A DNA stretch of 64,000 nt. Origin: Cellvibrio sp. OA-2007. GTDB taxonomy: Bacteria; Pseudomonadota; Gammaproteobacteria; Pseudomonadales; Cellvibrionaceae. Positions 56,909-64,000 of this stretch are shown here, piece after piece (position 1 is the first letter of the stretch; every line of letters starts with the position of its first letter). The notes beneath the pieces were generated by a model that searched no databases, was not told the DNA's origin, and worked only from the letters and a program-made list of their open reading frames with translations. A program made the position numbers and the translations under genes. Where the stretch lies: NCBI RefSeq assembly GCF_000953825.1, contig NZ_BBUL01000089.1, forward strand, positions 1 through 64,000, written 5' to 3'.

Positions 56909-59900
56909 TGCACTGCCCCTCGCGACATAAGCGCCACCTCTGCCAATATTTGCACGACCAAATCGTTTAATTGATTACTTATCATTGGTTTCTGCAACCA
57001 GAAAATAGCATCGCCTTCTTGCAGAGAGACCAAATCTCTTTTGCTCTGTTCGATATCATCAACCACCATGATGAGCGGTAATTTTTTCTTGCCTTTGAGT
57101 TGGTGAGATTCCCGCTCGCGGATATGTTGCACTATGGACATACTCCACAACTGCCAATCGAGCACTATTAAGTCGTAATCGCGCAATTGCAAATGCTCTA
57201 ATGCTGACTGCTCTGTCATAACACAATCCACATCGTATTCTTGTACGGGCAAGGCGCTACGCATCACTTTTTCCGATTCGGTTGCATTGGTAATGCCCAA
57301 CACATGGGGTTTTATTTTTTGCGGTTCGACGCGCGTAGCTGGAACTTTGGGCGTGGAATCTTCACAGGGCAAATCAAAATAAAAACTTGCACCCTCACCC
57401 GGCACAGAATTTACTCCCACACTACCGCCCATACGCTCAATAATTTCTTTGCAGATAGCAAGCCCCAACCCCGTACCGCCTTTTTGGCGCGAGTCAGAAG
57501 AATCAGCCTGGGAAAACTTTTGAAACAAGCGCGCGCGAAACTCATCAGGCACTCCCGGCCCTTTATCGGCCACCACCACTCGCACATAACCAAAATGCGA
57601 CTCAATATGAATTGTAACCACTTCATTTAACGGCGAAAATTTCGCCGCGTTAGACAAATAATTTGCCAGCACTTGTAATAACCGCTGATGATCGACCGAC
57701 ACCTCAACGTCGTGGGTAGGGGCAATCAATTCGTAGCTCACTCCATATTGCTGCGCAAAAGCGGCATTAGCTTCAACAGCTTGCTGAAGCAAAGGCAACA
57801 ACAGTTGTGGCTGCAGATCAAAATGCATTTTACCGGCGACTAATTTTTCCATGTCGAGCAAATCGTTGACTAAATAAATCAACCGCTGGGCATTATTGTG
57901 TGCAATTTGAATCATGCGCGCCGATGACTCCGGCAGACTACCGGCAAAACCATTTACTAGAATACCCAAGGCTCCGCTAATAGCCGTGAGCGGTGTGCGC
58001 AGCTCGTGGCTGACGGTGGAAATAAATTCTGTTTTCATTTGGTCGATACGTTTTATTTCGCTGATATCACGCGCTATTCCCAAATAACCTGTGACATCGC
58101 CCTCGGCGTCGCGCAGCGCTGATACGGTGAGCAGTACCGGAAATTGACTGCCATCTTTGCGCACATAGTGCCATTCATTTTCATCAATCCCCCCTTCGCG
58201 AGCTTTGGCAATAAACGCTTCAAAGCCGGGCTGCACCTCATAACCCAATTCCCGTGTTAGCTGCTGCGCACGCGCAGTAACTTCATCAGGCAGATGAATC
58301 AGCGCGGGCGTTTGTTTATCGATCAGTTCATCGGCGCTGTACTCCAACATCATCTCTGCACCGTGATTGAAGGTTTTGATTGTGCCGTCTTTGTCGGTCG
58401 AGATAATCGCCACACTGGCCGCATCGAGAATGGCTTTGCGCAGCGCATTGGTTTCTTTGAGCTGCTGTTCGGTTTGTTTTAATGCGGTGATATCTGACAC
58501 ATAGCCATTCCATAACACGCTACCGTCATCCAGTTTTTCTGGCGTGGATTCTATGTGAGTCCAGATCATGCCGCGCAGGGGATTATTGACTCGCACCGTG
58601 GCTACCCAAGGCGTGAGGTGGGCGGCCGAGTAGGAGACACTTTCGCCTACCCAACCGGCATCTTCTGGGTGAATCACTGCAAATACCTTATCGGCACTGA
58701 GCGCAGCATCTTCCTGACTGACATCGTAAATATTTTTTATGCCGGGGCTGGCATAGGGGAAAAACGAACTGCCATCAGGGCGCAACTGAAACTGATACAA
58801 AAACCCTGGCAGACGCTCACTGAGTTTTTGGAAGCGCTGCAGAATAATTTTTTTCTCGGTGTCTTGCTGCCAGCGCTCCACAACGGAGCTGATCCAACGC
58901 GCCAATAGACGAACAAAATCCCGGTCGAGCGAATCGTATTGGTGATGCCGGCTTTTACGTGAATTAAAACTGAGCGTGCCGTAAATTTCCCCGCCGATCC
59001 ACAGCGGGACACCTATGTAAGTCTCTATCTGGCTGAGCAGATAAGCGGGATGCTGGCGATATTGGCTGGCGGGAATATCATCTTCTGCTACTACTTCCTG
59101 ACGCTTGAGGGTGAGGCTGCAATAGGTTTTGCTCAGCGGGCTGACGCTGGCCGCAGTGTGCTGCCCCTGAGCGGAAAATTGCACATGAACCCTGTACTCC
59201 TCGCCGTTGATCTGACTGATGACACCATTACTCAAACCGAGATAGCGGGCACCCAAACTGAGCGCGCGGTGCAATTGATCATCTGGATCGACCGCAGAGA
59301 GCGAGGCAATTTCATTGAGCGAGTGCAGTGCAGCCTGCTGGCGAATACTGATCAGCTCGGTATTTTTGCGCTCGGTGATATCGGTATACACCCCCACCAT
59401 CAACGCCGCTTTACCCTCCGCCGTCCACTCCACCACCTTGCCGCGGGTAAGTATCCACTTGTAGCTACCATCGTGGATTTTGAGCCGGTATTCGTTTTCG
59501 TACATGAGGGTTTCGCCTTTGATATGGCGAATAATGTCGCTGTAGCTGGTGCGTTTATCGGCGGGGTGGACGCGGCTCATCCATTCATCCAAATCGAGTG
59601 AGCTGGGCGACTCTGCACCTATGCCGCAGAGTTGGCGCCATTCAGGTGAAAAACTGGCTTTGTCGTGGGCTATATCCCACTCCCAAAAACCGGAATCACT
59701 GGAGCGCAGTGCCAGCGCTAACCGCTGCAACGCCTGTTCACTCACCGCGTGCTCTTCACGCATCTGCTCGCCGTGTTGTTCGATCAGGCTGCGCAAGTAA
59801 GCGCGATAAAGACGGATAAACACCAGCAATAATAGCTGCGCGCATATCAGGGCAGTCAGCCATTTGGCAATGACCCGCTGGCGAATGGATACATAGTCTT

Positions 59901-60855
59901 TGTAGACCGGGGTTATATCGGTCCATACCAGCATTGCCAAGCTCGATTCCTGCAAAGGCAAGTCCCACTGTTGCAACGGCCACCATGAGGCTATGTAGGT
60001 CTTTCCCTCGGTGTGCACCAATTGCCCCTGCTGGTTGATTGGCACCAGACCCTGCTTCCACCAGCTATGCAGCTGAGGATCAGTTGTATTCTCCAGTCGC
60101 CAGTCATCCACCGTTGTTGGATTTTGCTGATTAAGCTGTTGCCGGGTTTGCTCCCACAGTATTTGTTCAACCGCCGCCTTGCGTAAAAACACCGCCATCT
60201 GCATAGACGCCACTTGCTCATCCGCTTGTTGTGGCAGTGTTGACATGCCGACTTCCAAAACGGCTATTACGCCACCAGTTTGGTTGTCGTTAGCGGTGAT
60301 AGGTAGCAGGGCACGATAACCACTCCCTTGACGAGCAACATCGATGCCCCAAGTGGGCACGCCCGAACTGAAGGCATTGGCGAGCAGAGGGCGCAAACCG
60401 CTGAGGCTATCGCCATAGCGATCCGGGCGGTGCATGCGCAGAAAGTTAACTGCACCCGGGGCGAAATACACACTTAAATAGCGCCCTCCCAGCACTTCCA
60501 TACCGCCCCAATAGTCTTGTAATTGCGCCTGTAATGCTTGACGCTGCGCCCGCAAGTGCTCAGCTCCGCCCGTGCCATCCTCTGCGATAAATACCTTATG
60601 TGCGGCACGTACCCTATCCAGCACTGCATGATCGCGGCCAATCAATTGCGCCAACAGCATAGCCTGCTGGGTCAGGTCGCGGGCTGAATCATCAAGCTCG
60701 TTTTTTTGCGTCTGGGTATTCCAGCTCAGGCGTTCATGCCATACCTGCTCGTGCACCTTTAAATCGGCACACATAAACAACACAAATACTACCGCCAGCA
60801 CCATGGCGGAAAGCCAGGGCAACCAGCGGTAAAGGCGTTTGTAATTCAGCGACAT
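56905..60855 (-). CDS. Membrane multi-PAS/GAF histidine kinase with degenerate C-terminal receiver
   Basis: 1316 residues. Membrane helices near 10-32 and 332-352 flank a periplasmic sensor region of about 300 residues. Then PAS (about 370-495), GAF (about 505-660), two PAS units (about 680-920), HisKA with [15 protein letters not shown], HATPase with [12 protein letters not shown] and [13 protein letters not shown], and a receiver-like end (about 1185-1305). The latter keeps Asp in [10 protein letters not shown] and Lys in LQKP but lacks the acidic pair (ITNATES instead of DD) and the MPGxxG loop. ATG at 60855; the 46-codon upstream extension has no family features. Confidence 0.88.
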   Translation of the reverse strand: MSLNYKRLYRWLPWLSAMVLAVVFVLFMCADLKVHEQVWHERLSWNTQTQKNELDDSARDLTQQAMLLAQLIGRDHAVLDRVRAAHKVFIAEDGTGGAEHLRAQRQALQAQLQDYWGGMEVLGGRYLSVYFAPGAVNFLRMHRPDRYGDSLSGLRPLLANAFSSGVPTWGIDVARQGSGYRALLPITANDNQTGGVIAVLEVGMSTLPQQADEQVASMQMAVFLRKAAVEQILWEQTRQQLNQQNPTTVDDWRLENTTDPQLHSWWKQGLVPINQQGQLVHTEGKTYIASWWPLQQWDLPLQESSLAMLVWTDITPVYKDYVSIRQRVIAKWLTALICAQLLLLVFIRLYRAYLRSLIEQHGEQMREEHAVSEQALQRLALALRSSDSGFWEWDIAHDKASFSPEWRQLCGIGAESPSSLDLDEWMSRVHPADKRTSYSDIIRHIKGETLMYENEYRLKIHDGSYKWILTRGKVVEWTAEGKAALMVGVYTDITERKNTELISIRQQAALHSLNEIASLSAVDPDDQLHRALSLGARYLGLSNGVISQINGEEYRVHVQFSAQGQHTAASVSPLSKTYCSLTLKRQEVVAEDDIPASQYRQHPAYLLSQIETYIGVPLWIGGEIYGTLSFNSRKSRHHQYDSLDRDFVRLLARWISSVVERWQQDTEKKIILQRFQKLSERLPGFLYQFQLRPDGSSFFPYASPGIKNIYDVSQEDAALSADKVFAVIHPEDAGWVGESVSYSAAHLTPWVATVRVNNPLRGMIWTHIESTPEKLDDGSVLWNGYVSDITALKQTEQQLKETNALRKAILDAASVAIISTDKDGTIKTFNHGAEMMLEYSADELIDKQTPALIHLPDEVTARAQQLTRELGYEVQPGFEAFIAKAREGGIDENEWHYVRKDGSQFPVLLTVSALRDAEGDVTGYLGIARDISEIKRIDQMKTEFISTVSHELRTPLTAISGALGILVNGFAGSLPESSARMIQIAHNNAQRLIYLVNDLLDMEKLVAGKMHFDLQPQLLLPLLQQAVEANAAFAQQYGVSYELIAPTHDVEVSVDHQRLLQVLANYLSNAAKFSPLNEVVTIHIESHFGYVRVVVADKGPGVPDEFRARLFQKFSQADSSDSRQKGGTGLGLAICKEIIERMGGSVGVNSVPGEGASFYFDLPCEDSTPKVPATRVEPQKIKPHVLGITNATESEKVMRSALPVQEYDVDCVMTEQSALEHLQLRDYDLIVLDWQLWSMSIVQHIRERESHQLKGKKKLPLIMVVDDIEQSKRDLVSLQEGDAIFWLQKPMISNQLNDLVVQILAEVALMSRGAVQ

Positions 60856-61055
60856 GCAGTCTCTCGGGCGTGTTGTTATAGCGCTTGCCGACAACCAGCA
60901 AAAACACAGTATTACCCCAGTGTAGTGCAAATTTTTAGCGGAGTAGGTTCGCGGTGTTACTGGGCATGATTGAACTGCAACACCGCGCGACAATAAGAGA
61001 GATGAAGGGAGAGGATCAGACTATTGCCAAGTGCCTGTTAAGCAGCGGCGCTAGG
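60856..61055. other. Intergenic stretch between rnfH and the kinase gene
   Basis: 200 bases. CGCGGTGTT (60950-60958) pairs with AACACCGCG (60979-60987) around a 20-base loop; no T-run follows. Kinase promoter not identified. Confidence 0.35.
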
Positions 61056-61391
61056 CTAGCTCGTGGCATCGGGTTTGGCGCTCTCGGTTTTTTCCGCGCG
61101 TTTGCGCCGCGCGTCTTTAGGGTCTGCCGCAAGTGGGCGATAGATTTCGACGCGATCGCCGGCGTGCAGGATGTGTTTGTCGGCACTCTCCATGCCCTTG
61201 GTGCCGAGCGATTGGCCAAAGATCCCCATTTTGGCACTGGCGATATCCAGATCGGGAAAGTGATCGGTAATTTTGGAGCGCTGTACCGCGGCGAGCGCGG
61301 TAGTGCCCGGCTCGACCAAGAGTGCGATGATTTTTTGTTTTTGCGGCAATGCGTAAGCGACTTCTACGCGGATTAAATCAAAATCGGCCAT
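61056..61391 (-). CDS. rnfH: RnfH-family (UPF0125) ubiquitin-like protein
   Basis: 111 residues with the beta-grasp pattern IRVEVAYALPQKQKIIALLVEPGTT, IGIFGQ-like MGIFGQSLG and LHAGDRVEIYRPL (RxxADPKxARRxRA end). Also known as RatB or YfjF. Exact role unknown. Separated from ratA by repeat family 1, copy 2. Normally follows bamE directly in Pseudomonas. Confidence 0.92.
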   Translation of the reverse strand: MADFDLIRVEVAYALPQKQKIIALLVEPGTTALAAVQRSKITDHFPDLDIASAKMGIFGQSLGTKGMESADKHILHAGDRVEIYRPLAADPKDARRKRAEKTESAKPDATS

Positions 61392-61425
61392 GCTATTTTT
61401 CCACCAAAAATAAATGAGCTATCAA

Positions 61426-61495
61426 CGTCATCCCCGCGTGCGGGGATCCATAGGTTTTAACCTCAAGAGCTGGACTCCCGCAGGCGGGAGTGACG
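61426..61495. repeat. Dispersed paired-palindrome repeat, family 1, copy 2
   Basis: 70-base element between rnfH and ratA: CGTCATCCCCGCGTGCGGGG, ATCCATAGGTTTTA box, then GGACTCCCGCAGGCGGGAGT and GACG. The same ends, arms and box as copy 1 at 42982-43064. Confidence 0.6.
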
Positions 61496-61523
61496 AGAAA
61501 AATTTTAGTTTCCTACAAAAATG

Positions 61524-61958
61524 CTACTGATAAATCTGTTTGGCACGTGCGCAGAGCGCATCCACCTGTTTGTTACTCACCGCTTCAAACAACTTGCCCA
61601 CCGCCATGCCCAGCAAGCGGTTTTGCAATTCAAACTCCAGTTCGAAGGTCACTTTGCAGGCCTGTTCGCTCAGCGCCGTAAAGCGCCACACACCGCGCAG
61701 GTAGTTAAACGGACCATCGACCAGATTCATACTCATGCTGTGCGGCGGCTGCAGTTGGTTGCGGGTGACAAAACTCTGGCTCACCCCCGCTTTGCTCAAC
61801 TCCAGCCGCGCCTCCAGCCAGTCATCGCCGCGGGCGAGAATTTTCGCCCCACTGCAGCCATCCATAAACTGCGGATAGGCTTCAATATCGTTAATCAAAT
61901 CAAACATTTGCGCCGCCGAATAATGTACCAGCGCCGATCTCTCTACTCGATGAGCCAC
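61524..61958 (-). CDS. ratA: RatA-like START/SRPBCC protein
   Basis: 144 residues beginning with GTG after GGAG. Coenzyme Q-binding/START-like fold: VERSALVHYSAAQMFDLINDIEAYPQFM, WLEARLEL, VDGPFNYLRGVWRF, FELEFELQNRLLGMAVGKLFE. Described in E. coli as a 70S ribosome-association inhibitor (RatA); the homologue Coq10 binds ubiquinone. It starts three bases after the neighbouring transporter stop, so cotranscribed with it. Confidence 0.93.
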   Translation of the reverse strand: MAHRVERSALVHYSAAQMFDLINDIEAYPQFMDGCSGAKILARGDDWLEARLELSKAGVSQSFVTRNQLQPPHSMSMNLVDGPFNYLRGVWRFTALSEQACKVTFELEFELQNRLLGMAVGKLFEAVSNKQVDALCARAKQIYQ

Positions 61959-61961
61959 GTT

Positions 61962-63344
61962 TTACTCCACAAACACCTTGCGCAATACCGGAAAAATCCC
62001 GTTGATCAAGATCACCAACACCGCCACGGGGGAGATATAACGCAAAATCGGCCGCCAGACTTTTAACAGCAGCGAGGATTCAAATTTTAATTCATGCAGC
62101 AAGTGTTCATCGCGCAGTTTCCAGCCGACAAACAGCGCGATCAACATGCCACCGAGGGGCAACATAATATTGGTGGCGATAAAATCCATGCTGTCGAAAT
62201 AGGATTTGCCCCACAGGAATTGTTTATCGGACCAATCATTAAACGACCAGACCGAACCCAGCCCCAGCAGCCAAGCAATCACACCCAGCAGCACACTCGC
62301 ACCTATCCGGCTCAGACCAAAACGCTCGTTGAGATAGGCTACCCCAGGCTCCAGCAGCGAAATCGTTGAGGTCCACGCGGCGAGCATTACCATCACAAAA
62401 AATACCGAGCCAATCACCAAACCCGCGCTCATATTGCCAAAAGCAACTGGCAGGGTGACAAACATCAAACCCGGGCCACTGCCGACTGCGATGCCCGGAG
62501 TGGCAAATACCAAGGCAAAAATCGCGACCCCCGCGACCAGTGCAACTAGAGTGTCGAGCAGCGCGACCAACATCACCGTCTTGCCCACCGATTGAGTACT
62601 CGGCATATAAGCGCCGTAGGCCATGATCGCACCCATGCCCAAACTCAGGGTAAAAAACGAGTGCCCCATGGCGGTCAGCGCGGATTCCCAGGAGACATCC
62701 TCAATGTTAAAACTGAACATAAAACGCAGCGAGGTTACGAACTCGCCCTCAACCATCGCATAACCGAGCAGTATCAACAGCAGCACAAACAACAGCGGCA
62801 TCATCCAGCGCACCGAGGCCTCCAGCCCGCGTGTCACACCCAAGGCCAGAATGGTCACGGTCATCAAGGTGAAAATGGTGTGCCATTGCAGCATTTTGCT
62901 ATTGTCGGCCAGCAGGCCATCAAACAGCGCTTGCGATGTCTCGCCGGTCAGCCCGGCAAATTTACCGCTCAGGGCAGATTGCACATACTCCAGCGTCCAA
63001 CCGGCGATCACGGTGTAGAACGACAAAATCACCAAACCGGCGAGTGCACCCATCCAGCCAATCACCGTCCAACCTTTGCTGGCGCCCGAGGTTTCGCACA
63101 ATTCAGCGGTCGCCATAATCGGATTGGCGCGGGCGCGGCGCCCCATCAAAATTTCCGCCATCATGATCGGAATACCAATCACCGCAATCCACAGCAGATA
63201 CATCAACACAAACGCACCGCCGCCGTTCTCGCCGGTGATGTAGGGAAACTTCCAAATATTGCCCAGCCCTACCGCCGAGCCGGTCGCGGCCAGAATAAAA
63301 CTGCCGCGCAATCCCCAAATAGTATGTTGCTTCAGTGGCTTCAC
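61962..63344 (-). CDS. SNF-family Na+-dependent transporter
   Basis: 460 residues with about 11-12 membrane helices. Signature GLRGSFILAATGSAVGLGNIWKFPYITGENGGGAF near the N terminus (Na+ sites) and GWTVIGWMGALAGLVILSFYTVIAGWTL. Bacterial neurotransmitter:sodium symporter relative (MhsT/LeuT type), substrate probably an amino acid. GTG start with GAGGAG upstream. Lies between ratA and smpB, which are adjacent in Pseudomonas. Confidence 0.92.
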   Translation of the reverse strand: MKPLKQHTIWGLRGSFILAATGSAVGLGNIWKFPYITGENGGGAFVLMYLLWIAVIGIPIMMAEILMGRRARANPIMATAELCETSGASKGWTVIGWMGALAGLVILSFYTVIAGWTLEYVQSALSGKFAGLTGETSQALFDGLLADNSKMLQWHTIFTLMTVTILALGVTRGLEASVRWMMPLLFVLLLILLGYAMVEGEFVTSLRFMFSFNIEDVSWESALTAMGHSFFTLSLGMGAIMAYGAYMPSTQSVGKTVMLVALLDTLVALVAGVAIFALVFATPGIAVGSGPGLMFVTLPVAFGNMSAGLVIGSVFFVMVMLAAWTSTISLLEPGVAYLNERFGLSRIGASVLLGVIAWLLGLGSVWSFNDWSDKQFLWGKSYFDSMDFIATNIMLPLGGMLIALFVGWKLRDEHLLHELKFESSLLLKVWRPILRYISPVAVLVILINGIFPVLRKVFVE

Positions 63345-63525
63345 GCGCTGCTCCTCTGTTGAGCCTCAATAGCGAGGTAATTATTCTTAGCCAAGCACAG
63401 ATCGCACCAAACATAGCGCGCAACAATGACTTACAAAATGACGTTCAAGATTGACCAAATGGCCGTTGATATTGAATTGTACCTAGATTGCCCCAAGGGT
63501 ATAAGCCCACACACCACCCTATATC

Positions 63526-63555
63526 AAGACAGGGCGTGGACTTTGCCGATATAAT
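63526..63555 (+). promoter_or_regulatory. Probable smpB promoter
   Basis: AAGACA (63526-63531), 18-base spacer, perfect TATAAT (63550-63555), about 40 bases before the ATG. Confidence 0.55.
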
Positions 63556-63596
63556 GCCCGCCCGTTTGATGACACACCCTGAGTAGCTACAAGTTC

Positions 63597-64000
63597 ATGG
63601 CCAAAAAAGCGCAAAAAAACCAAGGCAATACCATTGCCCTCAATAAAAAAGCCAAATTCGATTACGAATTACACGATCGTTTTGAAGCGGGCGTAGCCTT
63701 TCTCGGCTGGGAAATTAAGAGCATGCGCGCCGGCAAAGCCAATATCACCGATTGCTACGTGATCTTCAAAAACAATGAAGCCTGGCTGCAAGCTGCACAG
63801 ATTCAACCGCTGGTGAGCGCTTCAACGCATTTTGTCACCGACCCTTTCCGCAACCGCAAATTGCTGCTCAACCGCCGCGAAATTAATCGCCTGCAAGAAG
63901 CAGTCAATCAAAAAGGCTACACCGTGGTGCCCACCGCACTCTATTGGAAAGATCATTTGATCAAATTAGAGATCGCCATCGCCAAGGGTAAGCAATTACA
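63597..64000 (+). CDS. smpB: SsrA-binding protein SmpB (3' end outside the window)
   Basis: The first 134 codons are present; about 25 more should lie beyond the right edge. Conserved [39 protein letters not shown] and [13 protein letters not shown]. SmpB binds tmRNA and rescues stalled ribosomes. The ssrA gene is not in the window, at least up to 64000. Confidence 0.97.
   Translation, partial: MAKKAQKNQGNTIALNKKAKFDYELHDRFEAGVAFLGWEIKSMRAGKANITDCYVIFKNNEAWLQAAQIQPLVSASTHFVTDPFRNRKLLLNRREINRLQEAVNQKGYTVVPTALYWKDHLIKLEIAIAKGKQL

Noticed and set aside
60856-60993. 46-codon extension of the large kinase
   Set aside because: It precedes the natural first membrane helix and has no conserved features; ATG 60855 fits better.

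Overview
This window is chromosomal DNA from a gammaproteobacterium, most likely a Cellvibrio-like member of the Cellvibrionaceae. Three things suggest this. The order dnaJ-dnaK-grpE-recN-fur-bamE-rnfH-ratA-smpB is the order I recall from Pseudomonas. There is a complete single-operon type II secretion system (gspC to gspN). There is also a lipoprotein with two Exop_C-like carbohydrate-binding modules, typical of polysaccharide degraders. No rRNA, tRNA, CRISPR array, integrase or intact insertion sequence was seen. The assignment to genus is an inference from gene content only.

Layout. 45-1199: an AGE-family sugar epimerase/isomerase behind a LacI-type operator and a leader with a strong intrinsic terminator. 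1602-10890: a tightly coupled nine-gene minus-strand operon with one TolQ/ExbB channel protein, two ExbD/TolR proteins, a TonB/AgmX-like transducer, three TPR proteins (two of them lipoproteins) and two small exported proteins. It resembles the core of the Myxococcus Agl-Glt envelope machine and is the best candidate in the window for an uncharacterised system. 11257-12453: Exop_C-type lipoprotein. 12603-25585: apbE coupled to the gspN end of gspCDEFGHIJKLMN. 26133-29261: xseB-ispA-dxs (isoprenoid precursor supply). 29353-30246: a CheV-like protein. 30251-33215: a LysR regulator divergent from adhC-fghA (glutathione-dependent formaldehyde detoxification). 33528-37002: a sugar module (MFS transporter, Gfo/Idh/MocA oxidoreductase, TIM-barrel isomerase). 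37217-41688: RecQ-like helicase, an OmpA protein with a duplicated DUF4892-like domain, a 5'-truncated RDD gene fragment, and an M23 peptidase.

41800-51 kb: dnaJ, dnaK and grpE with sigma-32-like promoters before grpE and dnaK, a Cache chemoreceptor, recN with a LexA box, then fur and bamE divergently arranged. 50939-60855: a roughly 10 kb signalling block with an Hpt-REC-REC-GGDEF cyclase, an HD-GYP phosphodiesterase, a lone receiver and two large multi-PAS/GAF histidine kinases. It sits between bamE and rnfH, which are neighbours in Pseudomonas. 61056 to the right edge: rnfH, ratA, an SNF-family Na+-dependent transporter, and the 5' part of smpB, cut by the window end.

How the genes work together: the T2SS would export polysaccharide-degrading enzymes, and the AGE enzyme, the Exop_C lipoprotein and the MFS/Gfo-Idh module would handle released sugars. 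The c-di-GMP and two-component block together with CheV and the chemoreceptor fits a surface-attached life on plant polymers. Many starts were revised from the longest reading frame using visible Shine-Dalgarno (SD) sequences, signal peptides and overlaps. Short dispersed palindromic repeats lie in several intergenic regions. Domain positions are rough, read by eye without database search.
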